Source of the DNA: Coriobacteriaceae bacterium
GTDB lineage: Bacteria > Actinomycetota > Coriobacteriia > Coriobacteriales > Eggerthellaceae
Length of the DNA stretch: 29,051 bases
Assembly: GCA_004555335.1 (NCBI GenBank)
Contig: SFII01000005.1
Coordinates: forward strand, 1-29,051
Direction: 5' to 3'
Shown here: piece by piece, positions 22,991 through 29,051 of the stretch
Layout: the number at the start of each line of letters is the position of its first letter
Position numbering within the stretch: the first letter of the stretch is position 1
Notes under the pieces: model-generated
Told to the model about the DNA's origin: nothing
What the model saw: the letters and a program-made list of their open reading frames with translations, nothing else
Databases searched by the model: none
Translations under genes and position numbers: made by a program

Positions 22991-24271
22991 ATGCCGGGGA
23001 TGCTTCCCAGCCCTGCCATCTCGGTGATAGGCAGGCATAATTCCGGAAAGACCACGCTCGTGGAGAGGCTGATCGCATACCTGGGCGCGCAGGGCCTCGA
23101 CGTGGGCAGCGTGAAGCACCATGGGCATCCGGGTTTCGAGATAGATGTTCCGGGCAAGGATTCCTACCGTCATCGCCAGGCGGGCGCGACGGAGACCTGG
23201 ATCGCCGCACCGGGAAGGCTCGCGATGGTCAAGGACATCGAAGGCGATCCCGATTGCAAGAAGATCGTCGAGGGGATGCCGGGCCATGACATCGTGATCG
23301 TGGAGGGATACCGCCTTGCCGGCCTGCCCGCGATCGAGGTGATGCGGCAGGGAAACGACCGGGATCGGGAAGTGGCCCGGGCTTTCTATGAGGCGTCGGT
23401 CGAGGGCATCCCCTTGAGCTGCGATATCCTGCAATCCCTGCGCCGCAAGGGGCATCCGGCCCCGGACATCTCCGACGACAGGGGCGACCTTGCCGCCAAG
23501 ATGCCGGGTGGCGGGACCGTTGCCATCGTGAGCGATATCCCGCTTGCGCGCCAGGCTGCGGAAAACTACGGCATCCCCTGCTTCGGCATCGACGATATCG
23601 AGGGGATTGCGGGTTTCGTGCGGGAGCGGTATGCCCGTCCCCGCCTGAGCGTTGCGATACAGGCGGGCGGGGAAAGCCGCAGGATGGGCGAGAGCAAGGC
23701 GCTCGTGGGCTTTCTGGGAAGGCCGCTCATCATGCGCGTGATCGAGCGGGTGGCATCCGTTGCAGACGAGATCGTCATCACCACCAACGAGGAAGACCGG
23801 TTGCGCTTCCTCCACGATGCCTACCCCCATCTGGATATACGCCTCGTGCCCGATGAATGCCGGATGCGCGGTGCGCTCCCGGGCCTGTTGACGGCGTTTC
23901 GGGCGGCGCGCTTCCCGCTTGTCGCCGTGGTCGCCTGCGACATGGTATTCGCCTCGGCGGATCTGATCGCACGGGAATACGGCATGCTCTGCGATTCGGG
24001 GGCCGACATCTGCATCCCATGCGACGAGGATGCGATCGAGCCCTTCCATGCGCTGTATCGGCGCGATGCCTGCCTTGCAGCATGCGAGCGGGCGGTTTCC
24101 CGGGGCTGCATGCGCCCGCGTGCCCTCCTGGACGGCCTTGTGGTCGAAACGGTCGACCGCGCCGCGCTCGTGGCGGCCGATCCGCAGGCCCACTGCCTGG
24201 TGAACGCGAATACCCCCGAAGAGCTTGCCGCAGCAGGGCAGATCGCCATGGGGGAAGGCTTCTCCCGATAG
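22991..24271 (+). CDS. mobBA: MobB-MobA fusion: molybdenum cofactor guanylyltransferase
   Basis: A 426-residue fusion. The N-terminal MobB domain (about 9-165) is a P-loop GTP-binding protein with GRHNSGKTTL and a SVKHHGH strand. The C-terminal MobA domain (from about 218) begins SVAIQAGGESRRMGESKAL, the nucleotidyltransferase GTP loop, and has a CDMVF metal site. MobA adds GMP to molybdopterin to give the MGD form used by DMSO-reductase family enzymes; MobB assists. The linker (about 165-217) is unassigned. ATG 22991 follows AAGGAGG (22975-22981) and is 2 nt after the luxR stop. MobA and MobB are usually separate proteins. Confidence 0.9.
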   Translation: MPGMLPSPAISVIGRHNSGKTTLVERLIAYLGAQGLDVGSVKHHGHPGFEIDVPGKDSYRHRQAGATETWIAAPGRLAMVKDIEGDPDCKKIVEGMPGHDIVIVEGYRLAGLPAIEVMRQGNDRDREVARAFYEASVEGIPLSCDILQSLRRKGHPAPDISDDRGDLAAKMPGGGTVAIVSDIPLARQAAENYGIPCFGIDDIEGIAGFVRERYARPRLSVAIQAGGESRRMGESKALVGFLGRPLIMRVIERVASVADEIVITTNEEDRLRFLHDAYPHLDIRLVPDECRMRGALPGLLTAFRAARFPLVAVVACDMVFASADLIAREYGMLCDSGADICIPCDEDAIEPFHALYRRDACLAACERAVSRGCMRPRALLDGLVVETVDRAALVAADPQAHCLVNANTPEELAAAGQIAMGEGFSR

Positions 24272-24329
24272 CCGCCTGCCCAGGGAGCGAACCCGCCTTT
24301 TCGTGCTGTGGCGATTCTGTGTCCCTTTC

Positions 24330-24338
24330 TGCTACAAT
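24330..24338 (+). promoter_or_regulatory. Extended -10 promoter element of the ABC transporter operon
   Basis: TGC-TACAAT followed by G, with no -35 match. The predicted transcript would begin at about 24345, the base of the hairpin at 24345-24366. Confidence 0.6.
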
Positions 24339-24344
24339 GTTGCA

Positions 24345-24366
24345 GCGCTCTACTTCGGTAAAGCGC
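24345..24366 (+). promoter_or_regulatory. 5'-end hairpin of the ABC transporter mRNA
   Basis: The 9-bp stem 24345-24353 with 24358-24366 (one C-A mismatch) closes on TTCG and lies at the predicted 5' end of the transcript. Such 5' stems commonly protect mRNA from decay. Confidence 0.45.
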
Positions 24367-24419
24367 ATCCAGGAGGGAATGGGGGCGCAATGCGCGCCGA
24401 AAACGAAAGGAAAAGGGAA

Positions 24420-25253
24420 ATGAAAAAGAAGCTCACGCTCGTGCTCGGCTGCGCTTTCGCACTGTGCCTCGGCGCATTCGCCTTGGCGGGTTGCTCTTCC
24501 TCTTCTTCCGACCAGGCTGAATCCACCGATCAGCTGGCAGTGGAAGAGGGGATGGATTTCATCGTAGGTTTCGACCAGGACTATCCTCCCTACGGCTTCG
24601 TGGGCGATGACGGCGAATACACCGGCTTCGACCTGGATCTGGCAAAGGAAGTCTGCGAGCGCAACGGTTGGAACTACGTTGCCCAGCCCATCAACTGGGA
24701 TGCTAAGGACGGCGAGCTGAACGGCGGCGCCATCACCTGCATCTGGAATGGCTTCACTCGCGAAGGCCGCGAAGACCAGTACACCTTCTCCAACGACTAC
24801 ATGCGCAACGCGCAGGTTATCGTGGTCAAGGCCGATAGCGACATCAAGTCCCTGGAAGACCTTGCTGGCAAGAGCGTTGTCACCCAGGTAGACTCCGCAG
24901 CTCTGGAGGTCCTGGAAGGCGATCAGGCGGAACTGGCTGCAACCTTCGGTTCCCTGGAAGAGCAGTCCGAATACAACACCGTCTTCATGCAGCTTGAATC
25001 CGGTGCGATCGACGCGGTTGCCTGCGACCTGTCCATCGCCCAGTACCAGATGTCCGCTAAGCCCGATGCATATGTCATGCTCGACGAAACCCTGTCCGAA
25101 GAGCACTATGCGGTCGGCTTCAAGCAGGGCAATACCGACCTGGCCGACGCAGTCAATGCAACCCTTGCAGAAATGAAGGAAGACGGCACCATCGAGAAGC
25201 TGTGCGAGAAGTACGCCGAGTACGGCATCTCCTTCGAGAACGTTGTCCTGTAG
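24420..25253 (+). CDS. Amino acid ABC transporter substrate-binding lipoprotein
   Basis: A 277-residue extracytoplasmic binding protein of the polar amino acid (family 3) type. The signal peptide MKKKLTLVLGCAFALCLGAF ends in the lipobox LAGC, followed by a Ser-rich linker. The binding fold starts at DFIVGFDQDYPPYGF and includes GFDLDLAKEV and a likely carboxylate-binding Arg in EGREDQYTFS. The cargo is probably a polar amino acid or cystine; I cannot decide which. ATG 24420 fits the signal peptide and GAAAGGA (24405-24411). ATG 24390, in frame and nearer AGGAGG (24371-24376), would add ten residues and is less natural. An inter-gene hairpin follows. Confidence 0.92.
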   Translation: MKKKLTLVLGCAFALCLGAFALAGCSSSSSDQAESTDQLAVEEGMDFIVGFDQDYPPYGFVGDDGEYTGFDLDLAKEVCERNGWNYVAQPINWDAKDGELNGGAITCIWNGFTREGREDQYTFSNDYMRNAQVIVVKADSDIKSLEDLAGKSVVTQVDSAALEVLEGDQAELAATFGSLEEQSEYNTVFMQLESGAIDAVACDLSIAQYQMSAKPDAYVMLDETLSEEHYAVGFKQGNTDLADAVNATLAEMKEDGTIEKLCEKYAEYGISFENVVL

Positions 25254-25284
25254 GGAACGGCAACACCAACTGATTCGTTGATTT

Positions 25285-25313
25285 GACTGCGGGCGGCCCT
25301 GTCGCCCGCAGTC
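25285..25313 (+). promoter_or_regulatory. Intercistronic hairpin between binding protein and permease
   Basis: A perfect 11-bp stem, 25285-25295 with 25303-25313, has a 7-nt loop and is followed by TTGTGCG, not a T-run. This placement commonly gives partial termination or 3'-end protection, so that the binding protein is made in excess of the membrane subunits. Confidence 0.65.
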
Positions 25314-25334
25314 TTGTGCGAGGTAAGGAATCCA

Positions 25335-25988
25335 ATGACGCTAGCAACCATGCTGGGAATGCTGGGCGAGGGCTTCATCATGACCTTGAAGATCTTCGCT
25401 TTGACCCTTCTGGGGTCGATGCCCCTGGGCATCCTCATCGCCTTGGGTCGTATGAGCAAGATCAAGCCCATCCAGTTTCTCTTCCAGGCGTATATCTCCA
25501 TCATGCGCGGCACCCCGCTCATGCTGCAGATGTTCGCGATCTACTTCGCCCCGTACTACGTGTTCGGTATCGAGCTTTCCCCTTCGTCCAAGTTCAATGC
25601 GACTATCGTCGCCTTCATCTTGAACTACGCCGCGTATTTCGCGGAAATCTACCGCGGCGGCATCCAGTCCATTCCCCGCGGCCAGTACGAGGCTGCAAGC
25701 GTCCTGGGCTATTCCAGTGTCCAGACCTTCATGAAGATCGTGCTTCCCCAGGTGTTCAAGCGCATCCTGCCCGCAACATGCAACGAGATCGTCACCCTGG
25801 TGAAGGACACCTCGCTTGCCTTCTCCATCGGCGTTGCGGAGATGTTCTCCTCGGCGAAGGCGCTCGTCGCCTCCCAGGTGACCATGACGCCCTTCCTGTT
25901 CGCTGCTGCCTTCTATTGGGTCTTCTGCCTGCTGATCGAAATCGTCATGGGCAAGATCGAGAAGAAGCTCGACTACTACCATGATTAA
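25335..25988 (+). CDS. Amino acid ABC transporter permease
   Basis: A 217-residue inner-membrane subunit of the HisM/GlnP type with about five helices. The cytoplasmic EAA loop that docks the ATPase is QYEAASVLGYSSVQTFMKIVLPQ. The family helix segment YISIMRGTPLMLQMF and FAEIYRGGIQSIPRGQ are also present. ATG 25335 follows TAAGGA (25324-25329). Its 3' end lies just before the ATPase gene, whose ribosome site overlaps the stop. One permease gene suggests a homodimeric channel. Confidence 0.93.
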   Translation: MTLATMLGMLGEGFIMTLKIFALTLLGSMPLGILIALGRMSKIKPIQFLFQAYISIMRGTPLMLQMFAIYFAPYYVFGIELSPSSKFNATIVAFILNYAAYFAEIYRGGIQSIPRGQYEAASVLGYSSVQTFMKIVLPQVFKRILPATCNEIVTLVKDTSLAFSIGVAEMFSSAKALVASQVTMTPFLFAAAFYWVFCLLIEIVMGKIEKKLDYYHD

Positions 25989-25998
25989 GGAGTCAACC

Positions 25999-26772
25999 GT
26001 GAGCGAGAGCAAGCTTCCCGTCGTCCGCCTTCAGGACGTGCATAAGAGCTTCGGCGACAACGAGGTTCTGAAGGGTATTTCCCTCGAGGTGAACAAGGGC
26101 GAGGTCGTGGCCATCATCGGCGCTTCCGGCGGCGGCAAATCGACGTTGCTGCGCTGTGCGACGCTGCTCGAGGAATTCGATCGGGGTTCGCTGTCGTACG
26201 GCGATGTCCAGGTTGCCCAGGATGTGGACGGACACGCCCAGTACGGCGGCAAGAAGGTGATCGGCGCCGCAAAGGAGAAGTTCGGGCTGGTCTTCCAGAA
26301 CTTCAACCTGTTCCCCCATTACACGGTCTTGAAGAACGTGATGGATGCTCCCATCTGCGTTCAGAAGAGGGACAAGCAGGAAGTGGAGAAGGAGGCGCGC
26401 GCAATCCTGGCGCGTATGGGCCTTGAGGGCAAGGAGGACCTGGTTCCCTGCGAGCTTTCCGGCGGCCAGCAGCAGCGTGTGGCAATCGCCCGTGCGCTGT
26501 GCATGAACCCCACCATCCTGTTCTTCGACGAGCCCACGAGCGCGCTCGACCCCGAGCTCACCCAGGAAGTGCTGCGCGTCATCCGCTTCCTGGCCTCCGA
26601 GCACATGACCATGGTCATCGTCACGCACGAGATGGGCTTCGCGCGCGACGTTGCCGATCGCATCATCTTCATGGATGGCGGTGTGATCGTGGAGGAGGGC
26701 CCCGCAGAAGAGCTCATCACCAATCCTAAGCACGAACGCACGCGGGCATTCCTCAGCAAGTTGGGGGACTAA
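25999..26772 (+). CDS. Amino acid ABC transporter ATP-binding protein
   Basis: A 257-residue nucleotide-binding subunit that powers import. Walker A is GASGGGKST, the Q loop VFQNFNLFPH, the signature LSGGQQQR, Walker B ILFFDEPTSALD, and the H loop VTHEMGF. A roughly 20-residue stretch with Gly and Lys (VDGHAQYGGKKVIGAAKE) before the Q loop is longer than in GlnQ. GTG 25999 is preferred because TAAGGAG (25986-25992) lies 6 nt upstream; an in-frame ATG at 25981 lacks a site and overlaps the permease end. Confidence 0.94.
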   Translation: MSESKLPVVRLQDVHKSFGDNEVLKGISLEVNKGEVVAIIGASGGGKSTLLRCATLLEEFDRGSLSYGDVQVAQDVDGHAQYGGKKVIGAAKEKFGLVFQNFNLFPHYTVLKNVMDAPICVQKRDKQEVEKEARAILARMGLEGKEDLVPCELSGGQQQRVAIARALCMNPTILFFDEPTSALDPELTQEVLRVIRFLASEHMTMVIVTHEMGFARDVADRIIFMDGGVIVEEGPAEELITNPKHERTRAFLSKLGD

Positions 26773-26796
26773 GGCGTTCGGAAAATCGGAATTCGC

Positions 26797-26802
26797 TATA
26801 CT
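26797..26802 (+). promoter_or_regulatory. Possible -10 element (TATACT) upstream of selB
   Basis: TATACT lies 24 nt after the ABC operon ends. The -35 side is poor. If it is used, selB would have a leader of about 138 nt containing the two hairpins below. Confidence 0.4.
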
Positions 26803-26829
26803 GGCTTTCGTTTACATTCAGAAGGCCTG

Positions 26830-26875
26830 GGCGCATCCCTGTCGGCCTCGATGACCGTTGGGGGATGCGCCTTTT
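26830..26875 (+). terminator. Terminator or attenuator between the ABC operon and selB
   Basis: A 10-bp stem (26830-26839 with 26862-26871) has a 22-nt loop and is followed by TTTT. It can serve as the terminator of the ABC operon, or as an attenuator if selB transcription starts at 26797. Confidence 0.6.
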
Positions 26876-26890
26876 CCATGTTCGGGCGAA

Positions 26891-26914
26891 GGGGCGCCGT
26901 ACGGCTTGCGCCCC
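26891..26914 (+). promoter_or_regulatory. Hairpin just upstream of the selB ribosome site
   Basis: GGGGCGC pairs perfectly with GCGCCCC (26891-26897, 26908-26914) around a 10-nt loop, with possible extra pairing of CGGGC (26883-26887) to GCCCG (26920-26924). It lies 22 nt before AGGAGG at 26937. A SECIS-like autoregulatory role is possible but unproven. Confidence 0.4.
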
Positions 26915-26946
26915 AACTTGCCCGCAATCATTCGACAGGAGGGGCA

Positions 26947-28878
26947 ATGGCTGAAAACAGCACCCAACCGGACCTGGTGCTCGGCACTGCCGGGCATATC
27001 GACCATGGCAAATCGTCGCTCATCTTCGCCCTGACCGGAACCGACCCCGACCGTCTTTCCGAGGAAAAGGAGCGCGGCATCACCATTTCCCTGGGCTTCG
27101 CGCAGCTATGGCTGCCCGACGGCCGCTTCATGGGCGTGGTCGACCTGCCGGGCCATGAAAGGTTCGTGCGCCAGATGATCTCGGGTGCGACCGGTATCGA
27201 CGTTGCCTTGCTGGTGGTTGCGGCGGACGATGGCATCATGCCCCAGACCGTCGAGCACATCACCATCCTGCAGACCTTGGGTATCCGAACCTGCGTGGTG
27301 GCCCTGACCAAGATCGACCTTGTGGATGATCCCGAATGGATCGATTTCGTGGCAGACGACGTCCGCGAGCATCTTGCCGCGACGCCCTATGCCGATGCGC
27401 CCATCATCCCGGTTTCCTCGAAGACCAGGGAGGGTTTGGACCAGCTGCTCGTGGCCATCCAGGAAGCGGCGGATCGGGCCGACCGCACCCACGAAGGCGC
27501 GGCGATGCGCTATCCGGTCGACCGTGTGTTCACTATCAAGGGCGCCGGCACGGTTACCACGGGCACCCTGTGGACGGGGACCGCGTCCCCGGGCGATTCG
27601 GTCGAGATCCTTCCTTCGGGCAAGGTGGCGAAGATCCGCTCCATCCAGATCCATGGCAAGCCGGTCGAGACCGCATATCCGGGAAACCGCGTCGCCATCA
27701 ACCTGGCGAATATCAAGACGGACGAGATCGAGCCCGGCGACTTCCTCGCCCAGGTGGGCGCCATCAAGCCGAGCGACCGATTCGATGCCTGGGTCACTTA
27801 TATCGACAACGACAAGACGGGTAAGCCCATCGAAAGCGGCGCGAGGATGCATATCGCCCACGGTACGAGGGAGATCCTGGGCCGTATCCTGTTCATGAAC
27901 GGCGTGCCCCAGCTCGAGCCCGGCGAATCCGCATTCGCCCAATTCCGCTTGGAGGAACCCCTGGCGCTTTCCCATGGCGACCGTTTCATCATGCGCACTT
28001 ATTCCCCCGTGCTGCTTGCCGGCGGCGGGACGGTCATGCTCGCGCATCCCTTCAGGAGGACGGGCTTGAACGATACCGAGCAGTCCATGCTCGAGGCCCT
28101 GCGCGATGGCGGCATCCAGCAGGCGATGGAGCTTGCGGTGGAGGCGGAATCCATGCCCGTTACCGCGGAATTCGTTTCCCGCCTTGTGGGCGTCGAGCCC
28201 GCCCGTGTGGAATCGATGCTCGAGGAGGGAGCGCAAGCCGGCCGTATCGTGAGGCTGCCCGGTGCCGAACCCCTGTTCACCACCGCGCAGGTGATCGAGC
28301 GGGCCAATGGGGTCATCGAAGCCCAGCTCGATGCCTTCCATAAGGAAAACCCCAAGGACCATGGAATAGCGAAGGACGCGTTGCGCCAGCGCTGCTACCC
28401 CAAATCAACGCCGGCCTGCTTCGATGCGCTGCTGGCCTGTGCCATCGAGGCGGGGAAGGCCGTCGCCTCCGACGCCGTGGTGAGCCATCCCGACGCATGG
28501 AGCCGCTCCCAGCAGAAGATGATCGAGGTAGCCGGGCGTTTCGAGCAGATGATCGCCGGAACGGGCCTCACGCCCCCATCCTTGCAGGAAATGGCGAAGG
28601 AGTGCGAGGTCGACATGCCCTTCGCCAAGCGTGCGATCGCGTATTCCTGCGACCAGGGCCACGTGTGGAGGGGCAATGCCGACTTCTTCTTCGAGCTTCC
28701 GGCGATTGAGCAGGCGAAGAAAACGCTAGCCGAGCATTTTGCCTCAGGTGGGGAAGGCACGGTTGCGGCGCTGAGGGACGCTTTAGGCACTACCAGGAAA
28801 TACATCGTCCCCCTGCTGGAGAGCTTCGATCAGGCCCGCATCACCAAGCGATCCGGTGACGTGAGGCGCCTCGGCTGA
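26947..28878 (+). CDS. selB: Selenocysteine-specific elongation factor SelB
   Basis: A 643-residue GTPase that carries Sec-tRNA to UGA codons marked by a SECIS hairpin. The EF-Tu-like part has TAGHIDHGKSS (G1), ERGITISLGF (G2), DLPGHE (G3) and TKID (G4), then two beta-barrel domains (KGAGTVTTGT). The C-terminal half (from about residue 370) holds the winged-helix repeats that bind SECIS RNA, including the EVDMPFAKRAI-type helix. ATG 26947 follows AGGAGG (26937-26942) closely; the upstream open frame covers hairpins and is rejected. selA, selD and selC are not in the window, so their loci are elsewhere. A TatA gene and MobBA nearby suggest seleno-molybdoenzymes. Confidence 0.95.
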   Translation: MAENSTQPDLVLGTAGHIDHGKSSLIFALTGTDPDRLSEEKERGITISLGFAQLWLPDGRFMGVVDLPGHERFVRQMISGATGIDVALLVVAADDGIMPQTVEHITILQTLGIRTCVVALTKIDLVDDPEWIDFVADDVREHLAATPYADAPIIPVSSKTREGLDQLLVAIQEAADRADRTHEGAAMRYPVDRVFTIKGAGTVTTGTLWTGTASPGDSVEILPSGKVAKIRSIQIHGKPVETAYPGNRVAINLANIKTDEIEPGDFLAQVGAIKPSDRFDAWVTYIDNDKTGKPIESGARMHIAHGTREILGRILFMNGVPQLEPGESAFAQFRLEEPLALSHGDRFIMRTYSPVLLAGGGTVMLAHPFRRTGLNDTEQSMLEALRDGGIQQAMELAVEAESMPVTAEFVSRLVGVEPARVESMLEEGAQAGRIVRLPGAEPLFTTAQVIERANGVIEAQLDAFHKENPKDHGIAKDALRQRCYPKSTPACFDALLACAIEAGKAVASDAVVSHPDAWSRSQQKMIEVAGRFEQMIAGTGLTPPSLQEMAKECEVDMPFAKRAIAYSCDQGHVWRGNADFFFELPAIEQAKKTLAEHFASGGEGTVAALRDALGTTRKYIVPLLESFDQARITKRSGDVRRLG

Positions 28879-28990
28879 TTTGAAAAATGCATAGCATGAT
28901 TACGAAAGCCAATAGGAAAATATAATCATCGCGATAAGGATGGAATCATAAAATTTGAGGCTTCGGTAGTTTGTGTGACAAGGGGCTAGC
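28879..28990. other. AT-rich junction downstream of selB
   Basis: GC content drops sharply relative to the rest of the window. A perfect TATAAT is at 28921-28926, but no good -35 box precedes it. No T-tailed terminator for selB or for the minus-strand gene is evident. Overlapping palindromes GGCTAGCC and GCCTAGGC lie at the far end, around 28985-28997. This composition is compatible with the edge of a mobile or recently acquired segment. Confidence 0.4.
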
Positions 28991-29051
28991 CTAGGCAGCA
29001 ACGCTCTTCGCTCCCTTCACGCCCTTCTTCCTCGCCTTCACCGGGCGACCC
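28991..29051 (-). CDS. C-terminus of an unrecognised basic protein (truncated by window edge)
   Basis: Read on the minus strand, codons from the window edge encode GRPVKARKKGVKGAKSVAA and then TAG (28991-28993). The Lys/Arg-rich tail could belong to a nucleic-acid-binding protein or transposase, but 19 residues are not enough to assign it. It is convergent with selB. Confidence 0.4.
   Translation of the reverse strand, partial: GRPVKARKKGVKGAKSVAA

Noticed and set aside
24379..24423. A 14-codon frame (MGAQCAPKTKGKGK) overlapping the start of the binding-protein gene
   Set aside because: Its TGA overlaps the ATG at 24420, but AGGAGG is only 2 nt from its start, too close for normal initiation. 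The peptide looks like chance.
26851..26946. An upstream start for selB that would add 32 residues
   Set aside because: The added residues cover two hairpins and resemble no SelB. AGGAGG sits directly before ATG 26947, and the family N-terminus begins there.
26947..28878. A selenoprotein gene with an in-frame UGA inside the window
   Set aside because: selB prompted the search, but all accepted genes end at stops that fit their family length. No gene resumes conserved sequence after an in-frame TGA.
1..29051. CRISPR arrays, prophage genes, complete insertion sequences, rRNA operons
   Set aside because: No regularly spaced repeats, integrase, complete transposase or rRNA signature was seen on either strand.

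Overview
The window is about 29 kb of GC-rich, gene-dense bacterial chromosome, with nearly all genes on the + strand. The best fit is an anaerobic Coriobacteriia member, probably Eggerthellaceae/Eggerthellales. This rests on high GC with AAG/GAG/CTG/ATC-rich codon use, a polytopic membrane LuxR-type regulator of the kind expanded in that family, an actinobacterial tilS-hpt-ftsH-folP gene order, and signs of leaderless starts. The assignment is inference from gene content; no 16S gene or marker is present.

Layout. (1) 1-1655: the tail of an unrecognised gene, a structured intergenic region, and a strongly codon-optimised MHS-type MFS transporter. (2) 1722-4493: a PLP aminotransferase, a QueD-like 6-pyruvoyl/6-carboxytetrahydropterin synthase and RNase HI in a tight run, then a ferritin. 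(3) 4691-13038: a long housekeeping block of RlmD-type 23S rRNA methyltransferase, cysteine synthase, tilS, maf, hpt, ftsH and a folP-folK fusion, closed by a clear terminator. (4) 13145-18604: a MATE exporter, an OmpR-type response regulator with its histidine kinase, a minus-strand tRNA-Leu(CAA), and a PepV-like M20 dipeptidase. (5) 18800-21519: a membrane-anchored L,D-transpeptidase, a 460-nt stretch with no convincing gene, and tatA. (6) 21573-28878: a membrane LuxR regulator joined to a mobB-mobA fusion, a three-gene polar amino acid ABC transporter, and selB. (7) 28879-29051: an AT-rich junction and the C-terminus of a minus-strand gene.

How the genes relate. tatA, mobBA and selB lie within about 8 kb. 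Together they suggest an organism that relies on exported molybdopterin (MGD) and selenocysteine oxidoreductases, such as formate dehydrogenases; none of those enzymes is in the window. The folate genes are notable. folP and folK are fused with no folB beside them, and the QueD-like enzyme about 8 kb upstream carries a CE-x2-HGH active-site motif, the signature I associate with dual-function PTPS-I/III enzymes that can bypass FolB.

Promoters. Six start regions share a TGN-TACAATG-like 10-mer with no recognisable -35 box (4691, 8785, 14797, 18800, 21573, 24330). This looks like the genome's main extended -10 promoter. Two of the six place an ATG 7-8 nt downstream, consistent with leaderless transcripts.
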